NCBI GenBank assembly: GCA_036850595.1
Contig: CM072155.1
Coordinates: 4,573,953 to 4,637,952 of the forward strand
DNA length: 64,000 nucleotides
From: Rhyacichthys aspro
Taxonomy: Eukaryota; Chordata; Actinopteri; Gobiiformes; Rhyacichthyidae
Reading direction: 5' to 3'
Shown: piece by piece, positions 33,960 through 46,100 of the stretch
Layout: every line of letters starts with the position of its first letter
How positions within the stretch are numbered: position 1 is the first letter of the stretch
The notes under the pieces: model-generated
Seen by the model: only the letters and a program-made list of their open reading frames with translations
What the model was told of the DNA's origin: nothing
Databases searched by the model: none
Translations under genes and position numbers: made by a program

Positions 33960-36900
33960 GGACCTGAAGCGTAATAACGTAATAGCTGTAGCTGTTGCTG
34001 TGGGAGGTTAATGACTGGGTGGTGCAGTAAACAGCCAGCGGCCCATGAAGTACACAAGTCTCATTCATACAACAATTCAGGTCTGTGCAATTATTTGTCC
34101 ATGTATTTATAAATACACTTTTATTATGCACAAACCTTCAAATTTCCCAGTTTAGGAATTAGGTAAACTTGATGTAGTTTGCTTTTTAGATCATTTATGA
34201 ACACATGAGGTTAGAGTCCAGTGTTTGTTTGGGTTTTTTTTAAGATTTTTGGAAGATTGGAAGGAGGTTTGTTGAAAAAGTTGATGAGGCATATTGGGTA
34301 AGAATTTAAAGGTGCAGTGTGTAGATTCTGGGGCATCAAATAGCAACATAGCAAACTGCAGGGACTTTTTGTTGTCTGACATAATATCCATCTCGCAGCA
34401 CTAGATGAGATGGGACAGTGATACATTATATCATTAGGGTGAGAACATGCTCTTTATTGATGATGGTTTCTGTGGTCTGGGCTAATATCCAGTCTTTGAA
34501 GCTCTGGGACATGACGTTATGCAACTGCAAATTCAGGCTGTTGGCGGTAATCTGTACATGTACTCTAGAAAATTAAAAATAATCAGTACAAAAACATTAA
34601 GTCAGTTTCCACAAACTTTCCAGCAAATCTGTATTAATGAGTCTCAACAACACCCCATCTGTGTCCTATTTGAACAGAGCTTTAAGATGATCAGTGTTAG
34701 CTTTTATCTCACCACTGGCCTTAATAGTAAGAGCTGTATTATGGACATTATTAAAGCGTAATATGACCACACAAGGTCTTTAAGTAGGGATGAAAAGGCA
34801 ATAAAACAGAGCTTAGTGAAATTGAAACCAAAAAAGCCATGGCTCATCAGCATAAATCTAAACAGTATGCCTCTTGTTACACACTATTTGTGCTAAACGT
34901 AAAGCATAACGAGGCTAATGTGTTTACCTTCTGTGACATTGTATAGAGTTGTTGTGTAGTGGACAGAGAAGTGAAAAACAGACTTTTTTATGGTTAAAAG
35001 CCTCCATAGAGACAAAACAAATAAAACATTGCAATTGGATCCTACAGTAACTTGAGTGTAAGCCTCAACGACTTGACTTGTAACGCTGCTCCATTGCTTT
35101 CTGATGTTTGATTTTTTTTTGTGACTTGAAAACTGCTGATTGGCCTTCAACATTGGCTTTAGTGACAAATTTAGACCAGGTAATGTTACACAATGTACTC
35201 CACTGTGTTCATATCTCTTCTTATTAAACTTACAAGCCTTAAAAACACACACTGTTGCTTTAGTGACTCGGGAGTGCAGCAGCTACAAGCTAAAATGCTA
35301 GACAGAGCTAATAGTTGATGTCTGTGAGCTGCAGGTTTATGTGGTTTAGCCGATCTTTTATGTGATATTATGACAATTATATATGAGAAGAGTCAAAGAT
35401 ATCGATAAAAATAAGATGAGTTACATAAAGTTCAATAACTGCGGAATTGAAATGCTTGATAAAGTTGGACACTGTTACTTTTTCCTGCCAACATGGCGGG
35501 TAGATCGACGTGATGTCCGACATTATCACAAACACAATGTTAACCAACGCTACCACTGCAGTTTCAAAATGTATAAAGGCTTCCATAAATATTTTTCAAA
35601 ACTTTATCCACTAAATTAGATTACATTCACCGTCACAGTCAGGCTATCTTCTGTAAACATGGCCCGTACCATCCTGTTCCCGACCCCTGCTGTGTCTTTG
35701 ACTGCTGCTAAAAACACCACATAGGAACGTGCTGCTACTCTGAAGTGTTTGTGTAGTGCACCTCTGGGGACTGTACGTGTTTACAGTGGATTTCAGAGTC
35801 TTATACACACTGGACTGAGAAAACAGAAGCTAAGCTGTGTCCTGATTCTGGTGTATACAAAGACAGGGACAGTGCAGGTGCTCCGTTCGGTTGCAGCCTC
35901 CCCTGAGATACGAGACGGAAATTAAAGCTTAAATGACATCTGAGAAACAATTGACGTTTGACGAACTTCCAGCGACACGGTAAATATAGAAGCTGTGAAA
36001 TATACAACACTGAAAGATCTGTTTTCCCCACACTGGGCTTTAAAATAGAACACTCAATCATTGCAAAGAGAGTGTGGAGTCTAATAAGTATCCATTCATT
36101 CACAAAAGCGCAACTGATTAGCATTAGCTTGATATTTTAGCAAGCCTGTCATAAAAAGGTTAACTATTATAATAAAAAGTTGAAGTAGTGGTGCAACAGA
36201 CACACAGTAGTACAGAGCTGTACAAAACAACATGGACCACCCCCTGCATTGGGCTTTTGAACAATAAAGACACAACCTAGGTAAGCTAGTAAAGTCTATT
36301 TTTTCAAACTGACTCTATTTAATGAAAACACAACTACATTTCATTGAGTAGTGACAGTCTAGACCTAGTGATGAACAGCCTATAAATGCAGTTCAGAAAG
36401 TACTGTTTTGGGAAAGGCCCACATCACAGACATAATAGAGGAGTCTGTCTTGAATAAAATCATTCCTAAGCAACAGACCTTTCTCTCATGAGGCCTGGCA
36501 TCCTGGTCGGTATTTTCGTTTGGCACTGCCTTGAGAAATGATCATCCCCATTAAATATTTACAGATTTTTGTTTCATCCAGAACACACAAAACACTGTGG
36601 TTTCATGAATCTGCACAACTGTAATGTAGTGGAACAATTAAATGAAGTCATCTTTTTTATATATTTTTTGCGGTTTATGTCTCTTAACAGGCCAAGATGA
36701 CAGTGCACTATTATAAACTCTGCCAAAGAAAAAACAAGTCTGGCTCACAGTAAAAAAAAACCCAAAAAAACACAAAGGCTCTTGTTCCTTACCCTGCCTC
36801 GTGTGAGATCTACACTGCTTATATCTACCTGATGATCCCAACTTGCAAACATTAAGCCAAATATCACTTATATGTTTCAGCATCTACGTGTTTAAAGTGA

Positions 36901-38252
36901 TTATAGATGGACAGTTACAGTTTAATAATTGATGAATACTGAAAGTCAAATGGTCTTTGACTCTAGTATGGTCTTTGACCCTAGTATTTTTACCGTCAAT
37001 TCAAACTGTGATGGATGCTATACTGAACAGCATGGACCATCCCCTGCATTGGGCTTTTAAACAACAGAAAGCAGCCAGTGGACGTCTATGGCCACAGAGA
37101 ACTGAGAAGGATCACTTGAGGTAACAGTTGTATGAATGTCAACGTTGGTAGAAGCAGTAATGGAGTCCCACCCATATTTTTTTATGAGACTGCCCCTCAG
37201 CTTCTTTTACTATGGTTCCACAATGTTTTTTATTTCTTCCTATAATCCCACACTAAACTCCCCAAAGCCCTAAAATCTCTTCAGTACACTTTACGATGAC
37301 CAGAGTCAATTCGAAAAACTGAAATGACTCTAAGGGAAGCCACAGGCAGCTGGCTCCTGTGGGGCTCTGGCCTACAGCATATTGATCCCAGACGTCCACT
37401 TACCCCCTCAGATTAGCGAGACTAAAACTGGCAAAAAACTGCATGTTAAAAATGTGCACCATTAAACGGAGTCCATTAAAATACCTTCGTTTGAGGAAAT
37501 GGAAACAACTCTGGCCCTATTTGTGAAGTGTTTCTGTATTAAGTGGAGCTTGTTGTTGTTGGCTGTGCACTTTTCTCGTAACTCTGAGTCACCCAGTGGC
37601 CCTTGTGACCAACTGGCCCTTGTCACAGTTTGTCAGCTCATTAATATCAGCTATATTCCCAGCACCGCACAGCACTTATAATTACAATTTTAAATCAAGC
37701 CCAGAGCTGCGTCTACAGCTACTGGTAGATAATGAACAGTCCCACATATATGTCATGCCCAGCAAACCCACTCTTTCCAATTACATTTATTTACATTTAA
37801 TTTCACTACTGCCATTGTGCGTGGTATGATATTTATGTTCTTATTCTAGACCCGAAGCATATGCAGTCTATGGTTTGTCCTGTTCTGTTTTGGATCTCCA
37901 TGTATGAAAAAAGTAAAATATATAGGCCAGTTCAGTTCCACTCCAGTATATTGGCTACTGTGTTGTTTGCCATTAGCAGATGGATCAAGAATGCTAATGC
38001 TAGCCTTTATGTATTTCTACATAGCCCCAAATAGGCCTTTGTATAATGTCTGTCTATACATTAACATGCATTTTATCTTGATGTACGTTTTGCAGCATTA
38101 GTAATGCGTATGCTATTCACATCTATCTGTGTTTCACTGTGTTTGATGAGGAATCACAGGTCCTAAAACCATGTGGTACAAGTTAAGGTTTAACTAAAAA
38201 ATTGCTGTTTTAAAAAAATATTGTTATATTTGTCACCAACCTCAAAGAAACT
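33960..38252. other. intergenic, 4.3 kb, no gene recognised
   Basis: AT-rich. Includes aaaggtgcagtgtgtagatt at 34,310, the head of a repeat common in fish genomes. Also two similar 40-base segments at 36,229 and 37,028 (catggaccaNcccctgcatt). Confidence 0.5.
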
Positions 38253-38260
38253 CACATAGC

Positions 38261-38769
38261 CAGTGTTGCCAAATTAGCGACTTTGTTGCTATATTTAGCG
38301 ACTATTCAGACTGCTCTAGCGACTCTTTTTAAAAAAAGAGTCACTCACTCAACTCATCCACTGCTGTGTGCTTCTCTGTGACATCAGCTAAACATCTATC
38401 CAGGTAGCTACAATCAAAAATACAGAAAGGAGTGGGAATCAAACCCGGAATCTAAAGGCTGGATGAAGCCGTTTATTAGAGATGAAAAACGGGCAGACTG
38501 CTTGTATTGTAAGACTTCTATGTAATAAAAAACTTCTATTGTAATAAAAAAAAACAAAAAAAAAACATGGCAACTCAAAATCATACACAAAAGGCTAAGC
38601 CTTATAACAGTTTCACCCAAAAGAACCTTCTATTGATGGTTAAAAAAACAAAAACAGTGTTATACCTCTCTCCTACAGCATCCATAACAATAACATGCAC
38701 ATGGTCAATTATGCAAATTAGACAATGACGTCATTTAGCGACTTCAAGTGAGGAGAGTTGGCAACACTG
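38261..38769 (+). mobile_element. internally deleted hAT element with a zinc-finger-like coding remnant
   Basis: Inverted ends cagtgttgcca and tggcaacactg, flanked by an exact 8-base duplication CACATAGC (38253-38260 and 38770-38777). The plus strand from about 38,419 reads KYRKEWESNPESKGWMKPFI, then RDEKRADCLYCKTSM; after an A-rich interruption HMATQNHTQKAKPYNSF follows in another register. This is the amino-terminal region seen in some hAT transposases (KYR-x-W..., C-x2-C, K-x-H). The catalytic part is absent. 509 bases. Confidence 0.92.
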
Positions 38770-38777
38770 CACATAGC

Positions 38778-40328
38778 TCATTTCACATAGCAGGAGCAGT
38801 AGCTATGTGAGATATGTCCTTCTATTTTGTCCTCTATTATGTTTATCTGATGTTATTCTGGCCATACCAGAGAGTTGTTTTAAGCTTGTATTTTGAAATT
38901 ATGCACAAGATAAGGAACTTGTATTGGAATGTCAGAAAAATTCAGTGTGAACTTTTCCCATAACGGCTTCAGATGGCTTCAGATATACAGTTAGATCTGT
39001 CTGTAGTGTCTTCACTCAGTTCAAGTTTCATGCTTTATCTCAGTGACAGCAGTTAAGGTGGAGTCCTTGGTGGATACTTTGCTCCGTCCTTGTATAATGT
39101 CAGAACCCCCTTTCTTTCCGTCTTAAAACTGAAATTTTCAGGAAGAGTATTCACATAACGTCATGGAGGGTCTGCCATAAACTCTTAAAATTGTTTTCAC
39201 TGGACCCATTAAAAAGAGATAATGCTTTACGAGTCATTATACAGCCTGCTGTTGAGAGTCATTTTACATGGACTGAAGAAAGCTCATCCAGTTTCAGCAG
39301 CGAACGGGAGCGAAATGAGGGAGATGGGAGCTATTATCCACAGGCACAACACGCTCTCAGGCCAAGGAGGCACTATTGATCTGTTTGGACGCTCAGAGCA
39401 GTCTGGACATGCATTAAGAAGCACTTGTGATGCCACTGTGAGCAGAAAAGGGCAAAAGATCAATTAGGCAGAAGTACAGTGTGTGAAACAAATTATACAA
39501 CTGAAATGTTCATACGTTTTTGGAATTTTTGATTATTAGTGTAATTTAGTTACAGAGGGTAGGGGAGGTAGGCACAATGAGCTCAGGCTTCAGCCTATTC
39601 CTTTTCAGACCACATTTACCACCGCTATACTGTTTTTACAGTAGAGCTGTGTGTGTGTAAATTAATGCAATCCAGCAGTGCTGTTGCAACCAGCAACACT
39701 ACACCTATGTCCCATACTATCTAAGCTACTGTACTAAATACAGATAAAGCTAAAGCTAAAAATCTATGCTAACCTGAAGCTATTCTTACTGATGCAATAC
39801 TACGCTACTTACAATACTACACTAAGAAGTACACTAATTAATAGGGTGGCCACCTCAAAAAAGCCAAAAAGAGGGACACATAGTGTGATTTGGTGGGACA
39901 TGGTGCGACAGACTCGATAAATTAAAGTTCAACTGTAATAGTTTACCAGAAACATTTATAACTTAATTTTAAATCTGTAATGTCATTCTTTAAAGCATTT
40001 GATATGCTATTTTCATTAAAAAAAACAAAAAACAATTTTGAAAAGTAATGTCTTTATTTAGACATTATTGAAATAGAAATGTGAGAACTGGAAAAAAACA
40101 TTCTTTTCTTGACTGTCTCTCAGTAATCAGCAGCAGGCCAACACCGCACCCACGAATATGTTTCTGTCCACTCCCTTTTATACCTGCACGTTCTCTTTCT
40201 TTTTGCCTCACTGGCCATTCTTTTGCTCTCTGTTTCTCTCTCTGTTTCTCCCTCCACCATTGCCTCGTCCCTCGGTACCTGCGGCTTGTATGTGAATGTG
40301 AGTGAGACAATGAGGAAACTTTGTGTTC

Positions 40329-40367
<39 letters not shown>

Positions 40368-42684
40368 GGGCGGGGGGGTAATTATACTATTCTATAAAAA
40401 AACAAAATATTTGAAATAACTTTATTAATGGAAATGCTAACTAGACACTAATGTACGGTATCCTAATCATTTTCAATGCTCACTATTTCAACTCCTGACT
40501 CCTCGCTACAGCGTTTTAATGGACAAGACGTCTTATACCAGGGGCGTGACCTGAGGCCTAGGGTGTGGTGAGCTGAGGCAGAGGGGGCGGATAGTGAGGC
40601 GTGGTGACAGTGCCATCCTACGTCACAGGGCACACTCATGTCCAATAGGAAAATTCAACTGCAGTAGCCACCGTTCAACCTGAGGAGGGCAGCACTCATA
40701 CGGTTTTGCACCATATATTCTCTGTCATTCCACCACATAACCATTGCTGGGTGCCCTTGAGCAAGGCACCTAACCCCAACTGCTCTCTGGACGCAAAGGG
40801 TTCTTAATCTTAATATTGTATAGTTAAAATACTTTAATACTCAAATGACCAAACTTTCACTCGAATCAGTGAACAGCACTAATACAGCCCTGTTCTTACA
40901 GATCATTAGCTAAAAAAAGTTATTTTTTGGGTTTAGTGACTCTTTAAACATTAACGATAAGCACACAAGAGTCATTTAATAAATATTCTTTCCCTGTTTG
41001 CGCCCTTATTCTGGGAAACTATGCTCGGACTATGATTGCTCTGCCTTCTTTGGCTTTCCTGTTTATGTTACACTTCCTTATCACCACAATGCTTTTTTAT
41101 TTTCTGCATCTCAAGTGTGACTTCTCTCTTCAGTATATATTGAAATCTTTCTGCTATTTTTCCTCACGGTTTCTCTTGCACATTTGTTTCAATCCATAAA
41201 CGTCTTTATTGGATTTTAAAAGCCTTTTACAGTCAGTTACGGGAATATTGCTGAAATACGGCCAAACATGTGCTCTACGCCTCCAATTATTTAGATTTTT
41301 CAGTGCCAAATATAAGCAGAATGAATAGAAGAAGGTGCCAGTGGAAGTAATATGGAGGCTGCTATTCCTGCTAGTTTGGTTAAACATTGGTGCAGGTTTG
41401 CCTGACGAGTGCACACAATTGTATATTTCTTTTTGTAACTTGAGCATTTGAGAAATTGTAGTGACATCTGGTCTGCCTACATTCAATGAAATATAGCAAA
41501 AAATAAAATAAGTGAACAGGCAGCAAAGTTAAAAGTTTTACAAAAAGACACAAACACACCAACTATTAGACTTTTAAGCATTAATAACATGGAAATAAAA
41601 TAGTTTTTGGTCCAAAAACTGAAGTGTCGAGACAACAACATTAGCACAGCAAACGTTAGCATCTGTGATTAGCATAGTTATGAGGCGCCACAGTTAGCTA
41701 CAGTTAACCAAAGGCAGCTCAATGTGGAGCCAGCTGCTTTATCTCACTTTCCTCCATCTCAAAGGTTTCACAATTCTCTAATAATGACGTCCGGTACATT
41801 AGAAAATCCAGACTTACGCATCACAGACTAGCCATTATAGCTATGTAAATAGGCCTATGTAAGCAGTGTGTCTTACATCAATTATTATGTATGTAGGAAT
41901 CTGTTGTTTTTATTTTGTTTTATGCCCTCTACAATTTTATGGTATTGGGTTTGTACTGTGTTTTATGTTTTTATCTCTTTTACTTATTTTATTGCTTGTG
42001 TACAGCACTATGGCCGACAGCACTAACTGCACCTACGGTTTTAAAGGTGTTTTATAAATAAAGTTGGAATGGAATGGTCAATTATGCATCATATGTTACC
42101 TTTAAATTATGACCTCTCTGTTTTATTCTCCATTGCTGTTGTAAAAAAAAAAAAAAGCGTGTGGCTAGTAAAAAACAAACTGTTCCAACCCAGAATGTGT
42201 TTGAAGGGCTTTGATTTTAATGTAAAAAGAGCCTACAAGTTCCAAAATGGTTGTATTGTTTATTGCCTATTTTCACATTTTAAAGTTTTTCTCTGTAAAT
42301 TTTCTCTAAGTAAATTCTTAAAGTAGGAAGGCTTAAACATCGTTTCCATCAAGACCTACGTCATGTGCATCAACACCACCTCAGAAGGGCCAATCACCGT
42401 AAATGGAGAGTCTCTTCACTTTATTGAGGTCATGCTGCATCTTTGTATTTAAAAAAAACACACAAAAAAAGAAAGAGTGTGGTGCTAAAGAGCGACCACT
42501 ATTGCCTCCAGCGATAACAAGGTTATGTTTTCAGAATGGCCCAAGAAACTGCAAAGATTGCCCTTAGATTGACATCACCTGGTAAAAGAAAGAAAGTCAT
42601 CCCTAATAACTTGGATACATACAGTAATAGCTGAATTGAAAGGGATAAGTAGTCTGACATGGGCAATCCATAGAGGCAATAGAG
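38778..42684. other. intergenic, 3.9 kb, no gene recognised
   Basis: Holds a possible repeat beginning agggtggccacctcaaaaaa at 39,843, the poly-C run at 40,332, and a SINE-like piece tgcccttgagcaaggcacct at 40,753. No motif-bearing open frame. Confidence 0.5.
40332..40378. repeat. 34-base poly-C run followed by a G run
   Basis: C at every position from 40332 to 40365, then five G, one C and seven G. A C-run next to a G-run can fold back on itself, and either strand could form G-quadruplex-like structures. It may also be a sequencing or assembly artefact. Confidence 0.95.
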
Positions 42685-43112
42685 CACACATGTCAAACTC
42701 AAGGCCCCAGAGCCAAATGTGGCCCTTTGCAATGTTTTAGTTGGCCCTCTAATATGTTTGGTAGGTAATTTTTCAAGGCACTGAACTATTCTGTAGTTAT
42801 AATATGGAAGAATACCAGCTTTCAAATAGTTAAAATGACACTTAACAGGGGTAGCCATTTTAAAGAGGCCAAAATAGAGCTTAAAATGAGGCCAAAGTGG
42901 CACAAACTGAAGTGAATTCACAAAATGATGCATAAAAGGAGAAAAAACTAATGTTAAAAACAAACTGAAGCGATAAAGACTAAAGTGAAGATGAAACTTT
43001 ACATTCAAACATTGTACATTTTAATAAAAGATACCCAAGTGTCACAATCTTCAGCCTTTGAAAGGATTCTTCACCAGCGCGGCCCCTCACCACTTTGAGT
43101 TTGACACCAGTG
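42685..43112. mobile_element. non-autonomous hAT element H2, copy 2
   Basis: Left end cacacatgtcaaactcaagg, right end the complement of cactggtgtcaaactcaaag. Exact 8-base target duplication CAATAGAG (42677-42684 and 43113-43120). The right part (ttaataaaag...gtcacaatctt...gcggcccctcaccac) matches the element at 33476, while the interiors differ. 428 bases, non-coding; the 161-codon minus-strand open frame over it is incidental. Confidence 0.92.
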
Positions 43113-43120
43113 CAATAGAG

Positions 43121-46100
43121 GATCATTGATGCCTTATGTCTCACTAGGGACAAAAAAGCTAAGTAAGTAAGTCATTCTCCAAATTACCTCTTAATTTTTA
43201 TGGCATTGCTGCTCTATTCTGCCTTTGAGCCCATTATTCAGACGTATGTGGTGGTCTATTGGTCACTCACTTAGGAATAAACCCAAAAGCCAGTAAGCAT
43301 TATTAACACAGTATCCAGGTTTGAAAATACATCTGTGAGCTGATTCCTGGTGTCCACAGTGAGCCATGATCCAGACCGGCGGCTGTTTATTTTTCAATGT
43401 GGAAGTAGTGCCAAAACACGTGGTCATAAAAAATGCATCCGTCGTAAGACTATTGTTAATGTTACCGTGACTACAAACTATTCCGTAATGGTTTTAGAAT
43501 CACTGCATGTGTTTATCATTGTTTTCTTTCAACGCTAAATGCCAAGAATTCCATCTTTCTTCATCATCTTCTTGTTGACATCATGTCTGTGTGATTTACT
43601 CCTGTTTGATCTGACTTTATTTAAAAGGGCTTCCAGCTTTGACAAGTTTGTGTGTTTGGTCAGTGAGAGTGGTGAGTCATAGCAGGTCTCATACTCCTTT
43701 TCCCGTACGGCAGCCCTCCCATAAATGTTAGGCTTCACTGGGTCACAATAATTTACTTATCACACCTCAGATAACCTCCCAGTAGGAAGGGAGGCCATAA
43801 TCAGCACTTCCTTAAACTAAGAGCTTTTATGGCAGCGCTGATGTGAAAAATACAAATAAACACATACATTTCACTTTTTTAACTTTTTAATTTCAGCGTG
43901 ATGTTTAGGGATCCTTGTATGAACTGCAGTTTCTCCTCTTACGGCGGAAAGGGCTGCACAGAGGCTAGATTGTGAGGACTGCTGGAAACAAATTACATAA
44001 ACTAATGGCCCGTCTCTACATTGCATCGTGAAACATGGAGGGTGCCATAGAAGTGACTGGCAAAGCACAAGAATCTAACATTTTTTACTGCGGTGGTCCC
44101 TCTTTATGTAGTGGATTCAATTTGTAAATAATCCAATGTAAAAATGTACTGTTGATCCAAAAATATCATGAAATTATTTGCAGGAAAATGTGTTTCCAGT
44201 CACCAAGCAAAAGTGTTCACCATTCACCATCACATTGACAGGCAAGTAGAAATGCAGGGCTCATAAAAATGAATTTGCAATCACAGTGGATGCTATTGAA
44301 ACAAGAGCAATAGCACTAGGTTATGTAGTTGTATGTTATAGTGTTACACCTTATATATTTGATTGCGTTTGGGGAGACATGGCTAGGTTAGCGCTGTAAT
44401 ATTTAAAAATAGCTAATGTGAACATTGTGATCATCCATTCAAGTGAGGGCCTATTGAGCTTTGGTGAATATACACACAATATTACACACACACACAGTTT
44501 ATTATTACACACGTGTTTTAATGTGGCGGGTTGTGCATATTGTAAGCATGCTCAAAGTCGTCCTGGATTGTTAAAGTGTTCTTCCATCTTAATCCCAACC
44601 CAGTATCCGCTCAACAACAGCATAGCAACCATTCCTGCTAAAAAAAAATAAAAAATGGACCAATTCTTCCCCAAAACTTCCCCAAATACATAGTTAAGCC
44701 ATCAAACTATTGTTTAGCTGAGTTTAGTGCTAGACCAAGAAAATCCTGCAATTTTCTCATTGTGACACATGCAACACATTGTGAAAGCATTGCCAACATT
44801 TATTGTAATTATGTAGTTTATGTAGTTTGAGTGCTCTTTTTCTTATATAGATCATTTATCTTGACATGGTCGCTCCTTGTAAAGTTTCTTGATATGTTTC
44901 GGATTCAGAATTAAAATTTATTCTAAAGTCTGTGTGTATATTTATACTGCATGCTCTCTTTATATATTTTCCAACACTATTTTTGAACTATATGTAAACT
45001 GCTGTCACATGTCTAATCAAACAAGTCTAATCTAATCTAATTTAGCCACTTCTTACTTTGCATCCATTTCCTCTATTTATGTTTTTTTTTTTTTCTCATT
45101 ACTTCCTTGTTGACGTTTTAGACCAATGGAAGAATCTACTTAACACCTCGCAACATAAAAGCCAACTCTTCTCGTACAGGCTCATATCAAATCATAATGA
45201 AAACACACTCATATCAAAATCCTTGACAATAAATCATCAATGAGGTCTTACAGTTCACATTATTTCCTGTATTCCTATTCCTATATGCTATTATTTATTT
45301 TATTTGTTAGTCTCAAATACAAGAAAAACAATCATGCCTTTTCTCTTTAAATGAAACAAAAATACTAAGATATTGGCCTTTAAATAAATACACAACACAC
45401 ATTTTGCAACAGAAGTTAACAGTTGTAACACATTTTCAATGGAAAAAAGGACGTTAGCTCTCAAATATTGCAAGTTCTGTGCAAACATTAAGATTTCGGC
45501 GAATGGGAAGTGACCAACTATGTGTGTGCTGTCAGTGAGTGGGTAGAGAACATTAGTGTGTGGCTTTAGCTGAGGTGTTTGTATGAGCATTTACAGCAGC
45601 TAAAGGCTACAAGCTAAAATACACTGGATGCTTATGGTTATGTTCTGCTGGACTTGTGAAGAACGTCAGATAGCATGACATGCAGAAGTGAGTGATTCAC
45701 AAATGTTTATGGGACCTGTGCTTCCTCATCAAAGACTGTAAAACTGAGATACGCATAAACAATGCTAAAGCTGCAAAACCTACATCAAGATAAAAACGGA
45801 CACTGTCAACATGTGGAAATATTGTAGAAAACATTTATACAGAGTGAATGAACAGAGGTCATCTGGTCTAAAATTGGTATGCTTATTTTTGTGTGATTAT
45901 CTAATTAGACAAAGTAATGTGCACATTTTTGCAGATCTATTTACGCCAGTGGAAAGCTCCTCGTCCCTTTAATTAGCCAATCATTTCTCGTCCAGCTTTC
46001 AGATTACACTCCGATGACAAGATAAGAGTCCCAAAATGGCCCAGCAGGAAACAGGCCCAGGCAGTGCTGTTCTCATTTCCCCCATTCTGTAAAAATCTGG

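Noticed and set aside
40065..40310. 81-codon minus-strand frame rich in Arg, Gln, Lys and Glu
   Set aside because: Product of a CT-rich simple-sequence stretch (tctctgtttctc units).
42523..43008. 161-codon minus-strand open frame
   Set aside because: Lies mostly inside the non-autonomous hAT element at 42685; incidental.
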